Shown one piece after another: positions 1 through 5,091 of a stretch of DNA of 5,091 nucleotides. This DNA comes from JAEHDI01 sp035455185 (lineage in GTDB: Bacteria > Acidobacteriota > Terriglobia > Bryobacterales > Bryobacteraceae): assembly GCA_035455185.1 (NCBI GenBank), contig DATIFQ010000544.1, positions 1 to 5,091 of the forward strand, read 5' to 3'. Position 1 is the stretch's first letter, and each line of letters begins with the position of its first letter. A program made the translations under genes and the position numbers. The notes beneath the pieces are model-generated. The model worked only from the letters and a program-made list of their open reading frames with translations, searched no databases and was not told the origin of the DNA.

Positions 1-2662
1 CGTCTTCAACGCCGTGGTGGATCCGATCACCCGAACCGAGAGCGTTGTGAAGAACAACATCTGGGGCGGCACCCTCGGCAACCCGATCAAGAAGAACAAG
101 CTGTTCAACTTTTTCAGCTACGAGCGGTGGAAGGCCACACAGCCGTCCTCGAACGTTTCCACGGTTCCGACGGACCTCGAGCGTGCCGGAGACTTCTCCA
201 AGACGTTCACGCCTCAGGGCGACTTGAGGGTGATTTACGATCCGTTCTCCACGCAGTTCGATCCCGCCACCTCGACGGTGACCCGGACGCCCTTCACAAA
301 CAACAGGATCCCGGCTCAGATGATCGATCCCACAGGCCAGAAGATCATCAACGACCTGTGGAAACCCAACCGGACGGGAGACGATCTGAGCGGCGTGAAC
401 AACTTCAAAATTGGGTACGGCTGGTGGATCAAGTACTGGAACGTCTCCGACCGCGTCGATTATAACCACAGTGATAAGTTGCGCATGTACTGGCGTTACT
501 CCAGGTTCGAGACGCGCCTGGACAACCCCAACTGGGGCGGCACGAGGGCGGTGCGCTCCGACAACGGCGGCCTGATGGATGCGCTGAACGCCGCATTTGA
601 CACGATCTACATGATCTCCCCGCGGACAACGCTGAACCTGCGCATGGGTGCCACTTACGCGGAAGACGATTACGATTCGCCCTGGGCGCAGGTCGGCAAT
701 GAAGTGTGGGCGGACCTGTTCCCGACCAAGTGGTACGAACCGGTGACTGGCGCTTTGCCCGGAATCTACTACCCGAGCTTCAACTTCAGCGGCAACGGCG
801 GTGCAAGCTCCGGCATCGGCGGCTGGTGGCTGGTTCGCGAGCGGCAGTACAACGGCCAGGCCAATTTGACGCATACGATGGGCATGCACAACCTCAAGTT
901 CGGCTTCCAGGTGCGTCACTCGTATGGGAAGAACGGCTTGCCGTCGCCGGGAGGGTTCAACTTCAACTCGGTGGAGACCGGCAGTTCGTTCCTCGGCTAC
1001 GACGCGACGCAGAGCGGCAGCCAGTTCGCGACGGCTCTGCTGGGCGTGGTCTCCAGCGGCAACGCCAACATCAGCCCGATGTGGGACCATCACCTGAACC
1101 AGTTCGGGTTCTATGTGCAGGACGACATCAAGCTCAACCGCAATGTCACGCTGAACCTTGGCCTGCGGTATGAAATCGAGACCGCGCCCAAGGACGTGAA
1201 GGACTTCATGTTTACGCGGTACCTCGACCTGACAAGCCCGATACCGGAACTTCAGGGCGTGACCTTGCCGGCTGAAGTGACCGCTATCGCGAAGAGCCAA
1301 CCCACGTTCAACGGCGCCTGGGTGTTCACCGACTCTGAACATCCGCGGACCTTCCCGACGCTGCACAACATCCTGCCCAGGGTGGGCGTGGCGATACGCC
1401 TCAACGACAAGATGTCCTTCCGGGCCGGCTACGCGCGTTACGCGACGCCGATCCGGAGCGTATATGGGGAGGCCTGGGACATCCCGAAGGAAGGCTACTC
1501 CAGTTCCACCTCCGTGCTCGATCCTCTCCAGGGAGTCCCGCGGACCCTGATCAGCGACCCGTTCCCGGCGGGTAACCAGCTGATCCTCCCGACGGAAAAG
1601 AGCCTTGGCCGGTACACCCAGCTTGGCAGTGACGGGCACTGGTTCAACCAGGACATCACGGCGCCCAAGAATGACCGGTTCAACCTCTCGCTCCAGCGCC
1701 AAATGCCGGGCAATTTCCTGTTCGACGGAACATTCTTCATGCACTTCGGGCACAACGTGCAGGATAACAGCATGTGGGGAGGTTCTTTCAATCAGCCGAT
1801 CAACCTAATGGATCCGAACCTCGCGTACACGTACAAGGGCGCGGTGGACCAGGCGGTTCCAAACCCGTTCTACCAGCTCCTTCCGCCGGACAAGATGCCC
1901 GGACCGCTGAGAAACGAGGAGATGGTCTCCGTCAGCCAGTTGCTGCGGCCCTATCCGCAGTACAAGAGCCTAGACCAATACTACCGGAAGGATATCAGCG
2001 ACCACTACTACGCGATGCAGCTCCAGTTGCAGCGCTCGATGTCCCAAGGAGTGACGCTTCAGGTTGGTTACAACTACAACCATGAGATCCACGGCGAGTT
2101 TTTTAACGACATCGACCTGTACAATCTCAAGACCACGATGATCGATCGCCGGAGGCCGCGGCACAGCCTCCGCATGGCGGGCACGTGGGAGTTGCCGTTC
2201 GGAAAAGGCAAGAAGTACCTGACCAACGCACCTCGCGCTCTCGACCTCATCGTCGGGGGTTGGTCAACAGCCCACTGGCTGATGTGGCAGGGCGGCAACT
2301 TGTTGACCTTCTCGGCGGCGCAAGTCAACGGAGATCCGAAGTCGAACGTCCCGGACGGCCTGTGGTTCAACCCGTCAGTGTTTCAAGTGAATCCGGCGTA
2401 CACGCCGCGAACCAACCCGTGGTATTACGATGGCCTCCGCGGGCCGCGGTTCTGGAGCCTGGATTCGACCTTGGTGAAGTACTTCCCGATCACGGAGAGG
2501 GCGAGGCTCGAGATCCGGTTCGAGTTCTACAACATGCCGAACCATTTCATCCCGAGCGATCCGGATCTCGGGATCGGAAGCGGCACCATGGGCCAGAGCA
2601 CCTGGGTCTACGGTGGCAACTACGGCCGCGAAGTACAGTACACGGCCCGTATTCACTTCTAG
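1..2662 (+). CDS. Oar-like TonB-dependent outer-membrane receptor, C-terminal part (5' end outside window)
   Basis: The frame is open from base 2 to a TAG at 2660-2662, about 886 residues. GTG/ATG codons near the left edge are internal because coding continues out of the window; family members usually reach 1,100-1,200 residues with a signal peptide, a carboxypeptidase-regulatory-like Ig fold and a plug domain, which would lie to the left. Numbering from base 14 as residue 1, I see the plug-to-barrel hallmark GGTLGNPIKKNKLF (18-31), a TonB-receptor-like strand QDDIKLNRNVTLNLGLRYE (369-387), VPNPFY (615-620), LLRPYPQY (643-650), ELPFGKGKK (726-734), and a barrel end rich in alternating aromatic residues whose last residue is Phe, the usual outer-membrane insertion signal. 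The visible part has no cysteine. Family knowledge says such proteins are TonB/ExbBD-energised outer-membrane transporters or Oar adhesin-like proteins; the substrate cannot be read. A strong terminator follows 17 bp after the stop, so it is the last gene of its transcript. Confidence 0.93.
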   Translation, partial: VFNAVVDPITRTESVVKNNIWGGTLGNPIKKNKLFNFFSYERWKATQPSSNVSTVPTDLERAGDFSKTFTPQGDLRVIYDPFSTQFDPATSTVTRTPFTNNRIPAQMIDPTGQKIINDLWKPNRTGDDLSGVNNFKIGYGWWIKYWNVSDRVDYNHSDKLRMYWRYSRFETRLDNPNWGGTRAVRSDNGGLMDALNAAFDTIYMISPRTTLNLRMGATYAEDDYDSPWAQVGNEVWADLFPTKWYEPVTGALPGIYYPSFNFSGNGGASSGIGGWWLVRERQYNGQANLTHTMGMHNLKFGFQVRHSYGKNGLPSPGGFNFNSVETGSSFLGYDATQSGSQFATALLGVVSSGNANISPMWDHHLNQFGFYVQDDIKLNRNVTLNLGLRYEIETAPKDVKDFMFTRYLDLTSPIPELQGVTLPAEVTAIAKSQPTFNGAWVFTDSEHPRTFPTLHNILPRVGVAIRLNDKMSFRAGYARYATPIRSVYGEAWDIPKEGYSSSTSVLDPLQGVPRTLISDPFPAGNQLILPTEKSLGRYTQLGSDGHWFNQDITAPKNDRFNLSLQRQMPGNFLFDGTFFMHFGHNVQDNSMWGGSFNQPINLMDPNLAYTYKGAVDQAVPNPFYQLLPPDKMPGPLRNEEMVSVSQLLRPYPQYKSLDQYYRKDISDHYYAMQLQLQRSMSQGVTLQVGYNYNHEIHGEFFNDIDLYNLKTTMIDRRRPRHSLRMAGTWELPFGKGKKYLTNAPRALDLIVGGWSTAHWLMWQGGNLLTFSAAQVNGDPKSNVPDGLWFNPSVFQVNPAYTPRTNPWYYDGLRGPRFWSLDSTLVKYFPITERARLEIRFEFYNMPNHFIPSDPDLGIGSGTMGQSTWVYGGNYGREVQYTARIHF

Positions 2663-2679
2663 CTGCTGACTTCAGCATC

Positions 2680-2719
2680 GAAGCCGCGGAGGGTGACCGC
2701 TCTCCGCGGCTTCTTTTTT
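2680..2719 (+). terminator. Intrinsic (Rho-independent) terminator of the receptor gene
   Basis: A perfect 12-bp GC-rich stem is formed by GAAGCCGCGGAG (2680-2691) and CTCCGCGGCTTC (2702-2713). The 10-nt loop can close further by one G-U and one G-C pair. Six T residues follow directly at 2714-2719. The element begins 17 bp after the receptor stop codon and separates that transcript from the tRNA downstream. Confidence 0.93.
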
Positions 2720-2767
2720 CTTGAGCTTGGAGATTCAGGTTTCAGCCCCTTATGCGCACCCGGAGTA

Positions 2768-2776
2768 TGGTATAAA
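2768..2776 (+). promoter_or_regulatory. Extended -10 promoter for tRNA-Lys
   Basis: TGG at 2768-2770 directly followed by TATAAA (2771-2776) makes an extended -10 element matching five of six -10 consensus bases. No good -35 is present at the normal distance; CTTATG (2749-2754, 16-bp spacer) is the closest and is weak, which fits an extended -10 promoter. Transcription would start near 2782-2785, about 25 nt before the mature tRNA. The sequence just after is GC-rich (GCGGGGCCGC, 2786-2795), a discriminator-like feature common at stable-RNA promoters under stringent control. The control is inference. Confidence 0.6.
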
Positions 2777-2807
2777 AAGAGATTGCGGGGCCGCACCAGC
2801 CCGCCGT

Positions 2808-2883
<76 letters not shown>

Positions 2884-2914
2884 CGCAAATCGACGCTCGG
2901 CTCTACGCCAGAAA

Positions 2915-2930
2915 CGGGGGCAAGCCCCCG
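2915..2930. other. GC-rich hairpin downstream of tRNA-Lys
   Basis: CGGGGG (2915-2920) pairs with CCCCCG (2925-2930) around a CAAG loop, 31 nt after the tRNA CCA. On the plus strand it is followed by ATCCCAAAC, so it lacks the T run of an intrinsic terminator. It may instead stop 3' trimming or pausing polymerase. On the minus strand only three Ts follow. The role is unknown. Confidence 0.4.
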
Positions 2931-3032
2931 ATCCCAAACAAAATCAACTGGTACGTTGGACCACAGCGGAAACGTGTATCTCTCCGTCGTCGGGCAGGTC
3001 CGGATGGTGCTGCTTAAGGTGGACCTGGAAGC

Positions 3033-3062
3033 GTGGAACCCCTTCCCATCGGGGTGTTCCAC
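3033..3062. repeat. Strong inverted repeat upstream of the small ORF
   Basis: GTGGAAC (3033-3039) is perfectly complementary to GTTCCAC (3056-3062). Past a single bulged T (3055), CCC (3040-3042) pairs with GGG, giving a 10-bp stem with a short loop. No T run follows on either strand, so it is not an ordinary intrinsic terminator. It ends just before a TATACT hexamer (3066-3071), so it could be an operator or a leader structure for the small ORF at 3091. Confidence 0.5.
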
Positions 3063-3071
3063 CCATATACT
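3043..3071 (+). promoter_or_regulatory. Possible sigma70-type promoter of the small ORF
   Basis: TTCCCA (3043-3048; four of six -35 consensus bases) is separated by exactly 17 bp from TATACT (3066-3071; five of six -10 consensus bases). The start of transcription would fall near 3078, only about a dozen bases before the ATG at 3091, leaving room for the GAGGT ribosome binding site. The -35 hexamer lies in the loop of the 3033-3062 inverted repeat. This is sequence matching only. Confidence 0.3.
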
Positions 3072-3090
3072 TGACCCGTGAGGTAGCTTG

Positions 3091-3381
3091 ATGCTCCACA
3101 CGTTTCTCTGCTCGGTTGTCTTGTTTACGTCGGCTCTACTTCTCTCTGGAGAGCTTCGGCGCCAGCGGGCCGGGAGCGAACCAGCCCGACTTATTCCCTT
3201 CCTGCTCGAAGCGTCGCCGTCCGTCAAGCCCGAGCCTATCCCTCTCATCGTTCCTCCGGAGGGCCATCGGATCGTGCTCGTGGTTCGTAAGGCGAAGCAG
3301 CAAGCTCCGCGTGCTCCGTACCTGGGATGCGGTCAGCCGTGCCTTACACCTCACGCACGCCGCAGCCCTTCGGCTCAATGA
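3091..3381 (+). CDS. Doubtful small membrane-anchored protein, 96 aa
   Basis: I do not recognise this product. An ATG at 3091 is preceded at 6 nt by GAGGT (3080-3084), and a possible promoter (3043-3071) stands before it. The predicted 96-residue protein begins with a hydrophobic stretch (about residues 2-20, LHTFLCSVVLFTSALLLSG) followed by Arg-rich sequence, which would make a signal peptide or N-terminal anchor. The remainder is proline- and arginine-rich and ends in a basic tail, and shows no known motif. The stop (3379-3381) lies inside the attC-like hairpin 3341-3408, as is often seen in integron gene cassettes. Against it: another frame is open across nearly the same span (3116-3406), an opposite-strand frame is also open (3136-3378), and codon use is not distinctive. 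A short upstream frame ends at 3081, overlapping the ribosome binding site. Treat as a candidate only. Confidence 0.25.
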   Translation: MLHTFLCSVVLFTSALLLSGELRRQRAGSEPARLIPFLLEASPSVKPEPIPLIVPPEGHRIVLVVRKAKQQAPRAPYLGCGQPCLTPHARRSPSAQ

Positions 3382-3408
3382 GAAGTCCGCCCGCTCGAGT
3401 TGTTAGGC
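3341..3408. repeat. 68-nt imperfect hairpin with attC-like core boxes
   Basis: GCCTTAC (3341-3347) and GTTAGGC (3402-3408) bound the structure. The second box fits the attC 3' core GTTRRRY exactly; the first misses RYYYAAC by one base. Pairing inward gives 15 matches over 22 opposed positions with symmetrical mismatches and no bulge, topped by an apical hairpin AGCC-CTTC-GGCT (3364-3375). The length is within the range for attC sites. No integron integrase or second clear attC is present, so this may be a degenerate site, a structured transcript end, or chance. Confidence 0.3.
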
Positions 3409-3444
3409 AGGCTTGCGTTTGGCCTGTCGCCGTGTTCTCCGGCG
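3408..3444 (-). other. Two small hairpins just after the beta-helix gene stop
   Basis: Read on the minus strand, CGCCG/CGGCG (3444-3440 with 3432-3428, 7-nt loop) begins 3 nt after the stop codon. It is followed by CAGGC/GCCTG (3426-3422 with 3412-3408, 9-nt loop). Neither has a T run, so they are not intrinsic terminators by the usual rule. They may protect the mRNA 3' end or be incidental in GC-rich DNA. Confidence 0.3.
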
Positions 3445-3447
3445 TCC

Positions 3448-4620
3448 CTATCGGCAAGAAAGGGCCTTGCCTGCGCTTCCGAACTCGTATGCGCCGATGT
3501 CGATCACACCTGCTGGAATCCGCTGCTCACCACACGCCGGGTCCAGATATTCATCAAAGGGCTTTAGCGGATATCCATTGGCCGAGCCTGGGGAACTCCC
3601 CGCATCGATTGCGGGCGAGCCCGGCGTCAGATGATAGTCGAACTTGTTCACGTCTACGAACAGCGGGTCGCCGATGAAGTTGGTTGTGGCGAGGGCATCC
3701 GAACGGTTGGTGACAGTGCCCGGCCCATAGAAGATGTTGTTCACCAGGACCGGCGGTGTCAGTCCCGCGGGACGCACGTACACGAACGTCCCACCTGCGG
3801 GACGTTGATTCACAAAAGTGTTGTTCACAACGTAGAGGTCCGTTCCGGGATTCGACGGGAAGAACCCCTCCTCCAGATACGTCAGCAGCGTGCTGTTTTC
3901 TGTATTAGGTCCCTGCTGAATGAGGTTGCCGATGACGTAGGTGGTCCCCCCGTTCGGCACGTCTATTTCATAGCTTCCCGTGCCATTCTCGCCGGTGATG
4001 CGGTTGTAGAGGATGTAGTTCACCGCCGCCCGCGTCTTCACAAGGTGGCCCGTAACGCTGTTGTGAGAATAGTTGTAGCGGAAAATCAGGGAAGCTACAT
4101 GACCGATGTACACGTTATGAGACTGGCCGTCCCGATAGCCGTTGTTGTCGAATTCCGTGTACTCGATCAGGATGTTGCTGCCGGCGATGTTGCTTTCCAG
4201 AATTCCCTCTTCATTGTCGTGGAAGTAGCAGTTGCGAACAGTCAGATTCACGCCCGAAGCGCGAATGCCGGCGCCATTCTTGTCCGGCACCTTGGCGCCG
4301 AAAAACTCGATATTCTCGATCACCGTGTCTCTACCGTAAGGGACCCAAATCCCTTTCCCCTGGGCATTCTTGTTTTTCGCGTCAAGGCGCGCCCGCCCGT
4401 TGACTCCGCGGATCGTCAGGTTGTCGGTATACCACGCGCAGACATCGCCGAGATAGAGCCCGGCGTCAATTTCGATGAGGTCTCCCGGCGCCGCCGCGGC
4501 TATGGCTGCGCAAGGCGTCTGGAACTGCCTGGCCGGTCCGACTTGTAGCGTCGCTGCGGTTGCCATCCCAGCGACACACCACAGGGCGGCCGTCAAGAGC
4601 AAGAGTCTTTTTTCACACAT
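3448..4620 (-). CDS. Secreted right-handed parallel beta-helix repeat protein
   Basis: A complete 390-residue protein. The ATG at 4620 is chosen because GGAGGTGA lies upstream with 6 nt between the GGAGG core and ATG, and because it begins a signal peptide: MCEKR, a hydrophobic core (6-19), then an A-T-A site (20-22) with cleavage expected before Ala23. The mature part starts with a pectate-lyase-like opening (QFQTPCAAIAAAAPGDLIEI, 32-51), then coils rich in N/V/I ladders: NLTIRGV (67-73), TVIENIEFFG (99-108), NLTVRNCYF (125-133), NILIEYTEF (149-157), NVYIGHVASLIFRYNYSHN (169-187), TYVIGNLIQQGP (227-238), LYVVNNTFVN (262-271). The end carries the frequent beta-helix closing motifs DYHLTPGSPAIDAG (328-341) and VIDIGAYEF (372-380). 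Related folds include polysaccharide lyases, epimerases and hydrolases, but no catalytic residues can be assigned with confidence. It is periplasmic or secreted. Its promoter region is at 4669-4697 and no intrinsic terminator follows. Confidence 0.92.
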   Translation of the reverse strand: MCEKRLLLLTAALWCVAGMATAATLQVGPARQFQTPCAAIAAAAPGDLIEIDAGLYLGDVCAWYTDNLTIRGVNGRARLDAKNKNAQGKGIWVPYGRDTVIENIEFFGAKVPDKNGAGIRASGVNLTVRNCYFHDNEEGILESNIAGSNILIEYTEFDNNGYRDGQSHNVYIGHVASLIFRYNYSHNSVTGHLVKTRAAVNYILYNRITGENGTGSYEIDVPNGGTTYVIGNLIQQGPNTENSTLLTYLEEGFFPSNPGTDLYVVNNTFVNQRPAGGTFVYVRPAGLTPPVLVNNIFYGPGTVTNRSDALATTNFIGDPLFVDVNKFDYHLTPGSPAIDAGSSPGSANGYPLKPFDEYLDPACGEQRIPAGVIDIGAYEFGSAGKALSCR

Positions 4621-4623
4621 GCC

Positions 4624-4631
4624 TCACCTCC
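4624..4631 (-). promoter_or_regulatory. Ribosome binding site of the beta-helix gene
   Basis: The minus-strand sequence GGAGGTGA (4631-4624) matches eight bases of the anti-Shine-Dalgarno complement. The GGAGG core is 6 nt from the ATG at 4620-4618. It fixes the start and predicts strong translation. Confidence 0.85.
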
Positions 4632-4668
4632 GATAGCGGGCCGCTCGTACAGAACCCAGCCTTCTGCT

Positions 4669-4697
4669 AATGTGCGCTCCCTAGCGGGAGAAGTCAA
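4669..4697 (-). promoter_or_regulatory. Candidate promoter with operator-like inverted repeat for the beta-helix gene
   Basis: On the minus strand TTGACT (4697-4692) matches five of six -35 bases. Seventeen bp later CACATT (4674-4669) is a weak -10, with CATTAG two bases further on as an alternative. The spacer is almost filled by the inverted repeat CTCCC-GCTA-GGGAG (4690-4677), the typical place for a repressor or MerR-type activator site. A second copy of GGGAGCG lies upstream (4708-4702), a direct repeat of the one at 4681-4675. Transcription would begin about 40 nt before the ATG. Confidence 0.35.
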
Positions 4698-4724
4698 CGG
4701 TCGCTCCCACGGGTTCTTCGCATC

Positions 4725-4763
4725 GCCAGCCTGCGTTTCCAGGCCGTTTCGCGACGGGCTGGC
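4725..4763. repeat. 39-nt three-way-junction element (REP-like?)
   Basis: On the plus strand GCCAG (4725-4729) pairs with CTGGC (4759-4763). Between them lie two adjoining hairpins, CCTG-CGTTTC-CAGG (4730-4743) and CCGT-TTCGCG-ACGG (4744-4757), with only G4758 unpaired. The hexamer CGTTTC occurs twice, 11 bp apart. Such tight nesting suggests a dispersed intergenic palindromic element, or a folded leader or 3' end RNA. The alternative outer pairing GCCAGCC/GGCTGGC gives 7 bp without the inner hairpins. No copy elsewhere in the window was found. Confidence 0.45.
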
Positions 4764-4812
4764 TCCGCGCGAGGACACCACTCCCCTCACTCTTCCGAGG
4801 TCCAATGCGTGT

Positions 4813-4826
4813 TCGGGAGATCCCGA
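4813..4826 (-). other. Short hairpin after the stop of the small repeat protein
   Basis: TCGGGA and TCCCGA (4826-4821 and 4818-4813 on the minus strand) form an inverted repeat 3 nt after the stop codon. A realistic fold is a 5-bp stem with a 4-nt loop. No T run follows, so it is at best a weak transcript-end structure. Confidence 0.3.
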
Positions 4827-4829
4827 GTA

Positions 4830-5091
4830 CTACTTCGCCCGTTTCAGCGTGAATTCCCGCGCCGGGCCGCGGCTTCCTTCACGCTTCATCTGGATCTCGT
4901 CTCCGGAGATCTTGCCCGTGTGGTTCCAGGTCATGGAGTTCCCGCCGAATTCGGCCTTCACGACGAAGGACAGCGTGTCACCACTGATCTTGCCGTCGGA
5001 GATCGGAAGATCCTGACCGCGAAAGCCCGTCATGCTGCCGGTGAGAGTCTCTCCGTCCACCTTGAATGTGTAGGTCACCTCGCGCATCTGG
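4830..5091 (-). CDS. Small beta-strand-repeat protein, C-terminal part (5' end outside window)
   Basis: The frame reads from the right edge to a TAG at 4832-4830. A Met codon at 5087 has only four upstream bases visible and the codon before it is sense (Gln), so it is probably internal. I infer that complete relatives are about 140 residues with an N-terminal signal peptide; this is recollection of similar acidobacterial hypothetical proteins, not a search. Counting that Met as 1, three strand-turn-strand units repeat at 24-26 residue steps: KVDGETLTG (9-17), KISGDTLSF (33-41) and KISGDEIQM (59-67). The C-terminus, REFTLKRAK, is basic. There are no cysteines and no transmembrane segment in the visible part. 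The product would be a small all-beta, probably exported protein of unknown function. It lies upstream of the beta-helix gene on the same strand, 209 bp away, probably as a separate transcription unit. Confidence 0.8.
   Translation of the reverse strand, partial: QMREVTYTFKVDGETLTGSMTGFRGQDLPISDGKISGDTLSFVVKAEFGGNSMTWNHTGKISGDEIQMKREGSRGPAREFTLKRAK

Larger units (their letters stand above)
2884..3447. other. Convergent intergenic gap without a confident gene
   Basis: These 564 bp lie between the 3' end of tRNA-Lys (plus strand) and the stop of the beta-helix gene (minus strand). Convergent gene ends usually need far less space. Reading frames are open on both strands, but none shows a recognisable domain. 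The longest minus-strand frame (2742-3248) runs through the antisense of the tRNA and is spurious. What can be supported is secondary structure: hairpins at 2915-2930, 3033-3062, 3341-3408, 3408-3426 and 3428-3444, together with one weak small ORF at 3091-3381. It may be the remnant of an insertion beside a tRNA gene, but no integrase, transposase or convincing direct repeat of the tRNA end is visible. Confidence 0.6.

Noticed and set aside
2955..2961. GTTGGAC box as the end of a second attC site
   Set aside because: It fits GTTRRRY, but no complementary RYYYAAC box or paired arms lie within the expected distance upstream; the hairpin at 2915-2930 does not align with it.
3519..3537. A near copy of the tRNA-Lys 3' end (TCCGC-GCTCACCAC-CGC with two single-base insertions), suggestive of an attachment-site repeat
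   Set aside because: It lies within the conserved C-terminal coding part of the beta-helix gene (residues ACGEQRIP before the DIGAYEF motif), so the resemblance is best explained by chance.
3631..4548. A 305-residue plus-strand open frame opposite the beta-helix gene
   Set aside because: It is the complementary-strand shadow of a clearly coding gene with signal peptide, ribosome binding site and family motifs; the plus-strand translation has no domain.
4635..4645. AGCGG-G-CCGCT palindrome in the beta-helix gene leader
   Set aside because: Five-base arms around one base in GC-rich DNA are expected by chance and cannot form a hairpin with a usable loop; no partner site supports it as an operator.
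4593..4805. A 70-residue minus-strand frame over the leader of the beta-helix gene
   Set aside because: It overlaps the start of the real gene in another frame and runs through the palindromic element and promoter signals; it has no convincing ribosome binding site or motif.

Overview
The window looks like a chromosomal segment of a GC-rich Gram-negative bacterium, most likely an acidobacterium (Bryobacterales/Solibacter-like). This is an inference from gene content: a large Oar-type TonB-dependent receptor of the kind greatly expanded in Acidobacteriota, a secreted parallel beta-helix protein, and a small beta-strand-repeat protein that I associate with the same phylum. No marker gene fixes the taxonomy.

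Layout, left to right. (1) Positions 1-2662, plus strand: the C-terminal ~886 residues of an Oar-like outer-membrane receptor whose N-terminus lies left of the window. It ends in a strong intrinsic terminator (2680-2719). (2) An extended -10 promoter near 2771 drives a complete tRNA-Lys(CTT) with an encoded CCA (2808-2883). (3) Positions 2884-3447: a 564-bp gap with no confident gene, although it separates a plus-strand tRNA from a minus-strand gene. It holds several strong inverted repeats, one weak small ORF (3091-3381) with a good Shine-Dalgarno site and a possible promoter, and a 68-nt imperfect hairpin whose ends resemble the core boxes of an integron attC site. (4) Positions 3448-4620, minus strand: a complete secreted right-handed parallel beta-helix protein with a signal peptide and an excellent ribosome binding site. 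(5) Positions 4621-4829: its promoter region, with a candidate operator between the -35 and -10 and, further upstream, a 39-nt element that can fold as a perfect three-way junction. (6) Positions 4830-5091, minus strand: the C-terminal part of a small protein built from three strand-turn-strand repeats, cut by the right edge.

Functionally, the receptor, the beta-helix protein and probably the small repeat protein belong to the cell envelope or secretome. That would suit binding or processing of polysaccharide or other polymers, but nothing in the window shows that they act together: the receptor is on the opposite strand, and a terminator and a tRNA stand between it and the others. The two minus-strand genes could be co-transcribed, but the 209-bp spacer with its own promoter-like signals argues for separate control. 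The least ordinary stretches are the convergent gap and the structured leader of the beta-helix gene. I see no complete new defence, mobile or biosynthetic system here.
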